Positions 18,281 to 24,946 of a stretch of 64,000 nt of DNA are shown one piece after another. The translations under genes were made by a program, and so were the position numbers. The stretch lies in assembly GCA_022565595.1 (NCBI GenBank), contig JAIUML010000019.1:1-64000 (forward strand). Reading direction: 5' to 3'. The stretch's first letter is position 1, and every line of letters starts with the position of its first letter. The DNA is from Saccharospirillum sp. (GTDB lineage Bacteria > Pseudomonadota > Gammaproteobacteria > Pseudomonadales > Natronospirillaceae). The notes under the pieces were generated by a model, which was not told where the DNA came from, did no database searches, and saw nothing but the letters and a program-made list of their open reading frames with translations.

Positions 18281-18424
18281 GTGAGCATTTTCACTGGAGC
18301 AGCGGGCTGGGCATCGCCCTTTGGTATTGGGTTCTTCCTGATCAGCCTGGGTTTGTTCATCTTTTTACTCGGCCGAGCGGATCCGGCAAGGGGGGGCGAG
18401 AAGAAAAAGAAAGCGGACGAGTAA
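18281..18424 (+). CDS. Small single-span membrane protein, 47 residues
   Basis: Short gene from GTG 18281 to TAA 18422-18424. AAAGGAG (18267-18273) lies 7 nt before the start, an almost ideal ribosome site. The product has a short N-terminal segment, one hydrophobic span of about 22 residues (FGIGFFLISLGLFIFLLG), then a charged tail GRADPARGGEKKKKADE. The tail is positive near the membrane, so the N-terminus is probably outside and the C-terminus in the cytoplasm. I do not recognise a family. It lies between the divergent MscS-family gene and rhlE, on the rhlE strand, 136 bp before it. The strong ribosome site, clean topology and stop argue that it is real. Confidence 0.62.
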   Translation: MSIFTGAAGWASPFGIGFFLISLGLFIFLLGRADPARGGEKKKKADE

Positions 18425-18516
18425 GACCGGGACTTTACATCGTGGCTGAGCGTTTTTTGTCCAGCCAGATGGCCTTGCCCGGCAAAGTGCGTTAAGCTGC
18501 GCGGCCTTTTGTGAGT

Positions 18517-18541
18517 GGCTCCTGTTGAGCCGCCGGTTTTT
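18517..18541 (+). terminator. Terminator-like hairpin in the rhlE leader
   Basis: GGCTC (18517-18521) pairs with GAGCC (18527-18531), loop CTGTT, with a run of five T at 18537-18541. It could end transcription from the small membrane-protein gene or attenuate rhlE, whose ATG is 18 nt further on. The short stem and the 5-nt gap before the T-run make it weak. Confidence 0.35.
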
Positions 18542-18559
18542 AACGAGTAACGAACTTTT

Positions 18560-19891
18560 ATGAGCTTTGCCTCACTGGGCCTGTCGGCCCCCCTGTTGAA
18601 CGCAGTTTCTGATCAGGGTTATACCACCCCGTCACCCATTCAGGCCCAGGCGATACCCGCCGTCCTATCCGGCCGTGATGTCATGGCCGCCGCCCAGACC
18701 GGTACCGGCAAGACCGCAGGCTTTACCCTGCCGTTGCTGGAACAACTGGTTAAAGGCGAACCCGCACGCGCCAATCAGGCACGGGCGTTGATTTTGACCC
18801 CAACCCGCGAACTGGCTGCTCAAGTGGGCGAAAGTGTGCGCCTGTATGGGCAACATCTGCCGCTGCGGTCCACCATTGTGTTCGGTGGCGTCTCCATCAA
18901 CCCGCAAATGAAGGCCTTGCGTCGTGGTGTGGATGTATTGATCGCCACCCCGGGTCGGTTGTTGGATCTGTATAACCAACGCGCCGTTAATTTCCGTAGC
19001 CTGGAAGTGCTGATTCTGGATGAAGCCGATCGCATGCTCGACATGGGCTTTATTCACGACATCAAGAAAATTCTGGCCGTACTGCCGAAGCAGCGTCAGA
19101 ACCTGATGTTCTCGGCGACCTTCTCGCCCGAAATCCGTGCCCTGGCCAAAGGCCTGGTCAACAACCCCGTAGAAATTTCTGTCAGCCCGCCGAACAGCAC
19201 CACCCAACTGGTAACACAGCAGGTTTATACGGTCGACAAGAAGCGCAAACCCGAGCTGTTGACGCACCTGATTCTGGATGGCAACTGGCAGCAGGCGCTG
19301 GTGTTTACCCGCACCAAGCACGGTGCCAACAAGCTCAGCCAGCACCTGGAAAAGCACGGTATCAAGTCCGCAGCCATTCACGGCAACAAGAGCCAGGGTG
19401 CACGCACCAAGGCGCTGGCTGATTTCAAGAAAGGTGGTATCTCGGTGCTGGTGGCAACAGACATCGCCGCCCGTGGTCTGGACATCGACCAGCTACCTCA
19501 GGTGGTGAATTTCGACCTGCCCAACGTACCGGAAGATTATGTACACCGTATTGGCCGTACCGGCCGTGCTGGCGCAAGCGGCAAGGCGGTTTCCCTGGTT
19601 AGTGCCGACGAAGCCAACCTGCTGGCAGCCATTGAGCGCCTGACCCGTAAAAAGATCGATCGCCATGAGGTGGACGGTTTTGAAGCGGATCAGCGTGTAC
19701 CTGAGGGTCAGCCGGAAACTCGCCGCCCGGGCCGTACAAAGAACAACAACCCCAGCCAGAACAATGGCCAACGCCCATCGCGCAAGCCCGATGGTCAGCG
19801 CCGTTCGGGTAGCAGCCAGAATACCGGGCCGAGCAGTACTACAGGTCGTAGCCGGCCGGCTCGTCCGCGTGCGGCCTCTGCTCGCAGTTAA
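18560..19891 (+). CDS. rhlE: DEAD-box RNA helicase RhlE
   Basis: 443 residues, typical for RhlE. It starts [20 protein letters not shown], with Q motif [12 protein letters not shown], Walker [24 protein letters not shown] in [16 protein letters not shown], and [10 protein letters not shown]. The C-terminal 75 residues are low-complexity and basic (Arg, Pro, Ser, Gln, Asn), the usual disordered RNA-binding tail. RhlE acts on 70S ribosome maturation and RNA decay in the cytoplasm. A second DEAD-box gene, dbpA, is 12 kb upstream, and the two are different subfamilies. The gene converges with the flagellin-like gene; only 3 bp separate the stops. A hairpin with a T-run lies in its leader. Confidence 0.92.
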   Translation: MSFASLGLSAPLLNAVSDQGYTTPSPIQAQAIPAVLSGRDVMAAAQTGTGKTAGFTLPLLEQLVKGEPARANQARALILTPTRELAAQVGESVRLYGQHLPLRSTIVFGGVSINPQMKALRRGVDVLIATPGRLLDLYNQRAVNFRSLEVLILDEADRMLDMGFIHDIKKILAVLPKQRQNLMFSATFSPEIRALAKGLVNNPVEISVSPPNSTTQLVTQQVYTVDKKRKPELLTHLILDGNWQQALVFTRTKHGANKLSQHLEKHGIKSAAIHGNKSQGARTKALADFKKGGISVLVATDIAARGLDIDQLPQVVNFDLPNVPEDYVHRIGRTGRAGASGKAVSLVSADEANLLAAIERLTRKKIDRHEVDGFEADQRVPEGQPETRRPGRTKNNNPSQNNGQRPSRKPDGQRRSGSSQNTGPSSTTGRSRPARPRAASARS

Positions 19892-19894
19892 GGG

Positions 19895-20695
19895 TTAGCC
19901 CGTCAACAAGCGCAACACCGTCTCACGGTTGGCGTTGGCCTGACCTTGCATCAGGATGTTGGCCTGGTCGCGAACGTTGGTTTGCGCCAGGTCACTGGCA
20001 AAGCGGGCGTAATCGAGATCCTGAGTACGGCTCAAGGCTGAGCTGCTGTCGAGCCGTTGCTGCATCAGGTTGTTGCCCTGAGATTCCAGCCGATTGGCCA
20101 GAGCGCCATCAGCTGCTTGAGCACTCGCCACAGCGCCCAGGGCGTCGTCGAGGCTGTTCAGTACGTCGCCCAGATCGCCACTATTGGCGAGACTCAAGGA
20201 ACCCAGCCCCAGATCTTCCAGCTGCTGGTTGAGCGCATTACCTTCCACAACGGTCGTTTGGCCCGCATCCGGCCCGGTCTGAAATACCTGCTGCTCTGAA
20301 CTGAACAAGGGTCTATTGTTGAACTGTGCCTGGTCGGCCTGCTCGAACAGGCTGTCGCGCAGCGCAGTAAACTCTCGGTTCAACAGGTCTCGCTCCTGGG
20401 GACCATTGATGCCATTATTGGCTTGAACCGCCAGTTCGCGCATGCGCTGAAGTTGTTCGGTCATGGTGCCCATGGCTCCGCTACGGGTTTGCAGCAAGCT
20501 GAGTCCATCGCCGATATTGCGAGTGGCGACATCGATGCCTCGCACCTGAGACGAAAAACCCTGGGCGATGGCCATGCCAGCGGCATCGTCTGCGGCAGAG
20601 GTGATGCGCAGCCCGGAGCTGCCCTGGCGAGCCAGGTTATTGAACCGATTGTCGGTGGGCGGTGTATAGACAGGGCTGTTAATTGAGATGGCCAT
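19895..20695 (-). CDS. Short solitary flagellin-like protein
   Basis: 266 residues with both conserved flagellin ends and almost no central domain. The N-terminal part has GLRITSAADDAAGMAIAQGF, SQVRGIDVATRNIGDGLSLL and MTEQLQRMRELAVQANNG; the C-terminal part has ANRLESQGNNLMQQRLDSSS and VRDQANILMQGQANANRETV. Typical flagellins begin with an AL-N (D0) helix containing N-x-x-ALNAQRNL; here it is replaced by PVYTPPTDNRFNNLARQGS, an unusual start. There is no other flagellar gene in the window, and no clear sigma-28 promoter. It may be a minor filament subunit or a flagellin-derived protein with another role. An ATG right before a conserved MAISINSP start is convincing. Secretion would be through the flagellar export apparatus. 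Confidence 0.8.
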   Translation of the reverse strand: MAISINSPVYTPPTDNRFNNLARQGSSGLRITSAADDAAGMAIAQGFSSQVRGIDVATRNIGDGLSLLQTRSGAMGTMTEQLQRMRELAVQANNGINGPQERDLLNREFTALRDSLFEQADQAQFNNRPLFSSEQQVFQTGPDAGQTTVVEGNALNQQLEDLGLGSLSLANSGDLGDVLNSLDDALGAVASAQAADGALANRLESQGNNLMQQRLDSSSALSRTQDLDYARFASDLAQTNVRDQANILMQGQANANRETVLRLLTG

Positions 20696-20793
20696 GAGGT
20701 GCGTACTCCAACGGAATGGTCAAATAATAGCCAAAATGATGGATTTACGCCAATTGATTCTGAGCCCGAGCGGCTCTCGACAGGAGGAATAGT

Positions 20794-21198
20794 ATGACAG
20801 TGGCATTGTGGTGTCTGGTCGCCGCCGGATTGTTGATGGTATTGTCCAAAGGCCCAGCTCTGGTCTATATGGCTCGCCAACCCAAGGGCTATGACAACCG
20901 TCACCCCAGGTCGCAGCAGGCGCGCCTGGAAGGGATTGGAGCCAGGGCAGTGGCGGCGCACTACAACACCATTGAGTCCTTTCCCTTGTTTGCCGTGGGC
21001 ATTATCGTGGCGCACCTTTATGCGCCAGAGCACGCCATAACGGAGGCGCTCGCCATCGGTTTTATTGTTTCCCGTATCGCCTATATCTGGCTCTATGTAC
21101 GCAACATCGCGATGATTCGTTCCGTTGTCTGGGGCTTGAGCTATCTGGCGAGTCTCGCCTTGTTGCTGGCACCTCTGTACAGCAACGTCCTGTGGTGA
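20794..21198 (+). CDS. MAPEG-family membrane protein
   Basis: 134 residues with four predicted membrane helices. Family hallmarks are SKGPALVYMARQPKGYDNRH followed by PRSQQARLEGIGARAVAAHYN and the NTIESFPLFAVG segment. MAPEG proteins include microsomal glutathione transferases and leukotriene synthases; bacterial members of this subgroup are mostly uncharacterised inner-membrane proteins. AGGAGG (20782-20787) sits 6 nt before the ATG, a strong ribosome site. It is divergent from the flagellin-like gene and convergent with the response regulator gene. A GST-fold gene occurs at 58613 but is unlinked. Confidence 0.82.
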   Translation: MTVALWCLVAAGLLMVLSKGPALVYMARQPKGYDNRHPRSQQARLEGIGARAVAAHYNTIESFPLFAVGIIVAHLYAPEHAITEALAIGFIVSRIAYIWLYVRNIAMIRSVVWGLSYLASLALLLAPLYSNVLW

Positions 21199-21227
21199 TG
21201 CTCAAGTCCGACAGGCTGCCTAGTCCC

Positions 21228-22649
21228 TCAGGCTGAAATGTCTTCCTCCAGCCATCGATAGAGGGTGCGCCGGCCGATGCCCAGGGTAGCGGCTGCGCGC
21301 CTTTTGTTGCCCCCGACTTCGTTCATGATCAACCTGACATAGCGTTTTTGCAGCTCGTCGAGCGTCGGCAGAATGGGCCCTGCCAGCAGTTGGCGCGAGC
21401 GTTCATCCAGTTCCGGCAGGGTGCTGGATGACAAGCCAGGTTCGGCCTCCGGGGGGTGAGTCAGCCGTTCCGGCAGATGTTCGGGTTTGATCCAGTCGCC
21501 ATCGCAAAACGCGACCGCGCGTTCGACGATGTTCTGCAGTTCCCGAACATTCCCAGGGTAGTGATAGTGCTTGAGCAGTGTCATGGCTGCCTGGGTAAAA
21601 CCCTTGATGGATTTGTTCTGGGCGATGCCGTACTGGTCCAGGAAACGCTGCGCCAATAGTTCTCGGTCGTCCCCCCGGTCTCGTAAAGTGGGCACCGACA
21701 AGCTGAAGGTTTCCAGCCGATAGTAGAGGTCCTCACGGAACTCGCCTTGCTGCACCTTGTGACCAAGGTTCTGGTGAGTCGCGGCGATGATGCGAACGTC
21801 GACCTTTTCTTCAGTGTCCTGACCAACAGGCCTGATCGAGCCGTCCTGCAAGGCGCGCAACAGCTTGGCTTGCAGCGGCAAAGGCATCTCGGCGATTTCA
21901 TCCAGAAGCAGGGTGCCGCCATCCGCTTCCTGGAGCAGGCCCTTTCGGCTTTTGCGAGCGCCGGTGAAGGCGCCGGGGGCATGACCAAAGAATTCACTTT
22001 CCAGCAATTCTGTGGGAATGCCGGCACAATTGACGGCGAGAAAGGGCTGATCGGCCCGGTCGCTTTCGGCGCAGAGCGCTCTTGCCACCAGTTCCTTGCC
22101 GGTGCCACTTTCCCCGGTGATCAGCACAGGCCCCTGGGCACGGCCGATCACCGCGATCTGCTCAAATAGCGTTCTCACCGCTGGGCTTTGACCCAGGATG
22201 CCGTGAAAGCCACTGTTCTGGCTGAGTTGGCGGTAGCGATGCAACTCCTGGCGTAACCGTCGATGCTCGGCGACACGCTGAACGCTGAACTGAAAGTGTT
22301 CCAGGTCCAGAGGTTTGGTCAGAAACTCATCCGCCCCGGCTTTGAGTGCTTCGACAGCCTGAGGCACACTGCCAAAGGCGGTAATGACGATGATGCTCGG
22401 GCGCTGTGCGCCAGGTTCGGTGTTGGCGCGTTCGACGACGGCCTTGACCAGGTCCATGCCATTGCCATCGGGCAGGCGTAAATCGGTGATGATGATTTCT
22501 GCTCTGTGGTTTTCGAGCCAATGAAGGGCCTTGCTCAAGCGGTCGCATTCCTGCACCTGCCAACCGTTGGCTTCCAGCTCATCGGTGATCAGATGAGCCA
22601 GGGCGCCGTCGTCTTCAAGCAACAACAGAGGGCGTTTCAGCGCAGTCAT
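21228..22649 (-). CDS. NtrC-family sigma-54-dependent response regulator
   Basis: 473 residues in the standard three domains. Receiver (about 1-125) with acidic pocket LLLEDD and phospho-acceptor Asp in IIITDLRLPDG and Lys in FLTKPLD; AAA+ domain (about 150-380) with Walker A GESGTGKE, the sigma-54 contact loop GAFTGA, Walker B GGTLLLDEIAEM and arginine fingers in YYRLETFSL; Fis-type helix-turn-helix at the end (NKRRAAATLGIGRRTLYRWL). It activates sigma-54 promoters after phosphorylation by its partner. Its start overlaps the kinase stop by 4 bp. A GG-N10-GC promoter and an inverted repeat lie just beyond the kinase gene and are the obvious targets. Confidence 0.92.
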   Translation of the reverse strand: MTALKRPLLLLEDDGALAHLITDELEANGWQVQECDRLSKALHWLENHRAEIIITDLRLPDGNGMDLVKAVVERANTEPGAQRPSIIVITAFGSVPQAVEALKAGADEFLTKPLDLEHFQFSVQRVAEHRRLRQELHRYRQLSQNSGFHGILGQSPAVRTLFEQIAVIGRAQGPVLITGESGTGKELVARALCAESDRADQPFLAVNCAGIPTELLESEFFGHAPGAFTGARKSRKGLLQEADGGTLLLDEIAEMPLPLQAKLLRALQDGSIRPVGQDTEEKVDVRIIAATHQNLGHKVQQGEFREDLYYRLETFSLSVPTLRDRGDDRELLAQRFLDQYGIAQNKSIKGFTQAAMTLLKHYHYPGNVRELQNIVERAVAFCDGDWIKPEHLPERLTHPPEAEPGLSSSTLPELDERSRQLLAGPILPTLDELQKRYVRLIMNEVGGNKRRAAATLGIGRRTLYRWLEEDISA

Positions 22650-24115
22650 GATTGTGTCTCCTTGGCTGGGGCAGAGATGGCAAAGGTCAGGGTAAAGCAG
22701 GCGCCACCCAAGGCGCTGTCACGGATGTCTATCTGACCCTGATGATCCCGAACCACTCGCTTGACGATGGCCAGGCCGAGGCCACTGCCTTCTCCCGGGT
22801 TCTTGGTGGAAAAGAAGGGCGTAAACAAGTCCTCCTTGTGTTCAGGGGTGATGCCGGGCCCGTCGTCTTCGACGCTCAGGGTCAAGGTCCTCTGTTCAGG
22901 TTGGGTTCTAAATTCCAGCAAGGCGTAGCGGTTCGGGCTGGCCTGAAGCGCATTGCGCAGCAGGTTGATCAGGGCCTGCTCCATGCTGAGGGCGTCGCAC
23001 TCCAGCTCGCAGTCTGCTGTGCTCTTCACCTCTATTCGAGCGTCCGGGTATTCCTCTCGAACCAGTTCCGTGACGCCTTTGATCAGGTGCTTTACCGACA
23101 GAGATCGCCAGGGTTGACTGGATCGTCGACCATAGGACAGTAATTGCTGGATGATGGCCGTCATTCTCTGACTTTGTTGGCGAATTTCGTTCAACTCTTT
23201 CAGCCCCTGTTCGTCCTGGATATGCCGTTTTAACCGTTGCGCGCGACCATCAACCACGCTCAGCGGTGCACCCAATTCATGCGCCACACCAGCAGACAGT
23301 TGCCCGATCGCCGCCAGAGTTTCGGCTTGCTGCAACCGCTTGGCCATGGCTTCGCGTTCCTGCTGCTGCTGGTTGGCTCGGTCTTCCGCAGCCTTGATGG
23401 CGTCGAGCATGCCATTGAGTGCTTTCGCCAGGCTATGAATTTCTCGGGGGCCTTGTCTGGGCGCGCGGTGGCTCAGGTCGCCTTCTTGCACACGCTGCAT
23501 GCTTTCAACCAGTTGATCGATTGGCCTGCCAATGGAGCGTTGGTGGGCAAGGCTGATGGCGCCAAAGAACAGCAAGGACAGGCCACCAAAACCGGACCAG
23601 GACCAGAGCTGAATGCGGTTCAGTTCCGCGCGAATATCGCTGCGCCGTCGGGTTACCTGCAGCACACCCAACGGATCTTCTTCAGCGGAATGGATCGGCA
23701 GGAAATGGGAGTAGACGTTGCGATGCCCTATTTGCTCGTACTGGGCGAATTCGCCTTCTTCGGTTTTGAGGATGGCGTCGCTGGTCTGAGTGCGGGAAGG
23801 GCTTACGCTGCCGAGACTGACCAGGAGATTGCCCTCCCAATCAAAGAGGTAAGCACTGTAGACCTCGTTCAATTCAAAGACCGACGTCAGGCTGTTTTCC
23901 AATTGACGAAGGTCGTCGCGCTCCAGCGCATCCGATACCGGCACGCTGATGGCTTGCGCGAGCAGACGTAAATTCCCGTGCAGCCGAGCCTCGCTGAAGT
24001 AGTTGATCACGCTCAGGGCACCGGCCAGTATCAAGGCCATGACCGCCAGAATCGGAAGGGTCACCTGGAGGTTCAGAGCAGTTCTCAAGCTCAGTACTTT
24101 CGACAGCAGTCGCAT
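22646..24115 (-). CDS. Membrane sensor histidine kinase partnering the NtrC-type regulator
   Basis: 489 residues if started at ATG 24115, preferred over ATG 24145 because GGAG lies 5 nt upstream and the inverted repeat at 24137-24155 then stays outside the gene. Two membrane helices (about 15-35 and 180-200) flank a periplasmic sensor of about 140 residues. A HAMP domain follows (RSIGRPIDQLVESMQRVQEG), then a coiled coil and HisKA box AAIGQLSAGVAHELGAPLSV containing the phospho-accepting His. The HATPase part has N box NLLRNALQASPN, DDGPG and GEGSGLGLAIVKRVV. Kinase, regulator, repeat and sigma-54 promoter form a compact set. The stimulus is not identifiable from sequence. Confidence 0.9.
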   Translation of the reverse strand: MRLLSKVLSLRTALNLQVTLPILAVMALILAGALSVINYFSEARLHGNLRLLAQAISVPVSDALERDDLRQLENSLTSVFELNEVYSAYLFDWEGNLLVSLGSVSPSRTQTSDAILKTEEGEFAQYEQIGHRNVYSHFLPIHSAEEDPLGVLQVTRRRSDIRAELNRIQLWSWSGFGGLSLLFFGAISLAHQRSIGRPIDQLVESMQRVQEGDLSHRAPRQGPREIHSLAKALNGMLDAIKAAEDRANQQQQEREAMAKRLQQAETLAAIGQLSAGVAHELGAPLSVVDGRAQRLKRHIQDEQGLKELNEIRQQSQRMTAIIQQLLSYGRRSSQPWRSLSVKHLIKGVTELVREEYPDARIEVKSTADCELECDALSMEQALINLLRNALQASPNRYALLEFRTQPEQRTLTLSVEDDGPGITPEHKEDLFTPFFSTKNPGEGSGLGLAIVKRVVRDHQGQIDIRDSALGGACFTLTFAISAPAKETQS

Positions 24116-24136
24116 AAGCGCTCCATTCTTTGATAC

Positions 24137-24155
24137 ATGTGCCATATTGGCACAT
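24137..24155. promoter_or_regulatory. Inverted repeat, candidate NtrC-type enhancer site
   Basis: ATGTGCCA-TAT-TGGCACAT: perfect 8-bp arms with a 3-bp spacer. It lies 22 bp upstream of the kinase start and about 96 bp upstream of a GG-N10-GC promoter on the other strand, the normal distance and form of an upstream activating site for a Fis-domain activator. Confidence 0.55.
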
Positions 24156-24250
24156 AGAAAACGAAATGGTCAATGCGACTGGCTGATGAATGAGTCATTG
24201 AATCTTTGAAAATACCGATAAAACAATGACTTATGAGTTCTATTCGAACC

Positions 24251-24266
24251 TGGCATGAGCTCTGCA
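24251..24266 (+). promoter_or_regulatory. Sigma-54 (-24/-12) promoter
   Basis: TGGCATGAGCTCTGCA matches the sigma-54 consensus TGGCAC-N5-TTGCA at the key GG (24252-24253) and GC (24264-24265), with exactly 10 bases between them. Transcription would begin near 24277 and run into the lipoprotein gene at 24369, leaving a leader of about 90 nt. Confidence 0.6.
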
Positions 24267-24368
24267 AAGCACAAGGTGTTCGCGGTATTACGGGCTTGAG
24301 CAGTCCAAAAGGTGCGTGATGCCATTCAAAGTGACACCAATGGCTGGAAATCAGCCAGGAGGCGACCA

Positions 24369-24500
24369 ATGAAGATCTTTCTGCAACTTTTGCTTGTCAG
24401 TGCCTTTACCCTGGGCATCGCCGCGTGCGGTGACTATGAGCCACCGGAAGGAGATGACTTCCCGGCACAGCAGGATGGTGGCGGTGATCCCGGCTTCTGA
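24369..24500 (+). CDS. Very small lipoprotein (43 residues), likely sigma-54 controlled
   Basis: From ATG 24369 with AGGAGG at 24357-24362 (6-nt spacing). The product begins MKIFLQLLLVSAFTLGIAAC with lipobox GIAAC, leaving a mature 24-residue acidic peptide (GDYEPPEGDDFPAQQDGGGD...) attached to lipid. An in-frame ATG 57 nt upstream would destroy the signal peptide and has no ribosome site, so I reject it. A small hairpin GGCTG-GAAAT-CAGCC (24342-24356) abuts the ribosome site. No family is recognised; the size recalls small entericidin-like or envelope-stress lipoproteins, but similarity is only in style. It is the first gene downstream of the sigma-54 promoter. Confidence 0.65.
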   Translation: MKIFLQLLLVSAFTLGIAACGDYEPPEGDDFPAQQDGGGDPGF

Positions 24501-24531
24501 TGGCAGCGGGAGCCGTATTGTCCGGTTTCCA

Positions 24532-24551
24532 CCCCGGCTCGACAGCCGGGG
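24532..24551 (+). terminator. GC-rich hairpin after the small lipoprotein gene
   Basis: CCCCGGCT (24532-24539) and AGCCGGGG (24544-24551) form a perfect 8-bp stem with loop CGAC. No U-run follows, so it is either a weak terminator or an mRNA 3'-end stabiliser. Confidence 0.4.
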
Positions 24552-24580
24552 GATACAAGGCATGCATGGAGATAGAGCAA

Positions 24581-24589
24581 TGATATAAT
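24581..24589 (+). promoter_or_regulatory. Extended -10 promoter of the ArfA-like gene
   Basis: TGATATAAT: consensus TATAAT (24584-24589) with an extended TG motif one base upstream. No good -35 is visible, which extended -10 promoters tolerate. The predicted start, near 24596, falls inside the palindrome at 24594-24623, so the mRNA would begin with that hairpin. Confidence 0.6.
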
Positions 24590-24593
24590 GCCT

Positions 24594-24623
24594 GGCTTCA
24601 GTCAAGGATCCTTGACTGAAGCC
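24594..24623. repeat. Perfect 30-bp palindrome at the predicted 5' mRNA end
   Basis: The 30 bases read identically on both strands, centred on GGATCC, with arms starting GGCTTCAGTCAAG. It begins 5 bp after the -10 box. In RNA it would make a 13-bp stem at the extreme 5' end, a form that protects mRNAs from decay or serves as an RNase III substrate. As DNA it could instead be an operator overlapping the start site. Confidence 0.7.
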
Positions 24624-24650
24624 TACAAAGCTCATCAGGAGATTGTATCA

Positions 24651-24806
24651 ATGTCAAAGAACCAGAAAACCAGCACCCAGCACAGTCAAGTGAGACGCGA
24701 TCTTCGCTCGCCCAAGTACCGCATGAGGGTGCTCGAGGACAAAACCCGCTACAACCGCAAGCGGCTCAAGAACGCCTCTTCAGAGCCGTATCGAAAGGCA
24801 GCCTGA
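24651..24806 (+). CDS. Small basic ArfA-like protein (51 residues)
   Basis: ATG 24651 with AGGAG at 24637-24641. The 51-residue product begins MSKNQKTSTQ and is strongly basic. Its core SPKYRMRVLEDKTRYNRKRLKN can be lined up with E. coli ArfA ([21 protein letters not shown]...), sharing P-x-[FY]-R-x-R-V, a Lys three residues on, and Y-x-R-K, but it lacks ArfA's KGKGSY. ArfA rescues stalled ribosomes with RF2 when tmRNA fails, and its mRNA is cut by RNase III at a hairpin in the 3' coding region. Here too a long hairpin (24781-24831) spans the last codons with the stop in its loop. The alternative is another uncharacterised small basic family. Gene reality is quite sure; identity is tentative. 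Confidence 0.55.
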   Translation: MSKNQKTSTQHSQVRRDLRSPKYRMRVLEDKTRYNRKRLKNASSEPYRKAA

Positions 24807-24831
24807 GTAGCTGGTTTCCGATACGACTCTG
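24781..24831 (+). promoter_or_regulatory. Stop-codon-containing hairpin of the ArfA-like gene
   Basis: Arms 24781-24802 and 24810-24831 pair at 18 of 22 positions plus one G-U, with a 7-nt loop CTGAGTA that holds the stop codon TGA (24804-24806). The left arm encodes the last eight residues. Cleavage by a double-strand RNase would leave a message without a stop codon, as known for arfA. There is no U-run after it, so it is not a normal terminator. Confidence 0.6.
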
Positions 24832-24946
24832 TATGATGCCCTGTTCCCGCCTCACCTTTGCCAAGCCCAGTTTGTAAGCCTCCCTGTAGTTAACCCTGCC
24901 GTCCATGATAATCTGAGCGCTGTTTCAATTTAGTTGGGAGCCTACT

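Noticed and set aside
20696-20793. Sigma-28 promoter before the flagellin-like gene
   Set aside because: TAAAT and GCTATTAT are present on the minus strand but the spacing is about three bases short and matches are poor.
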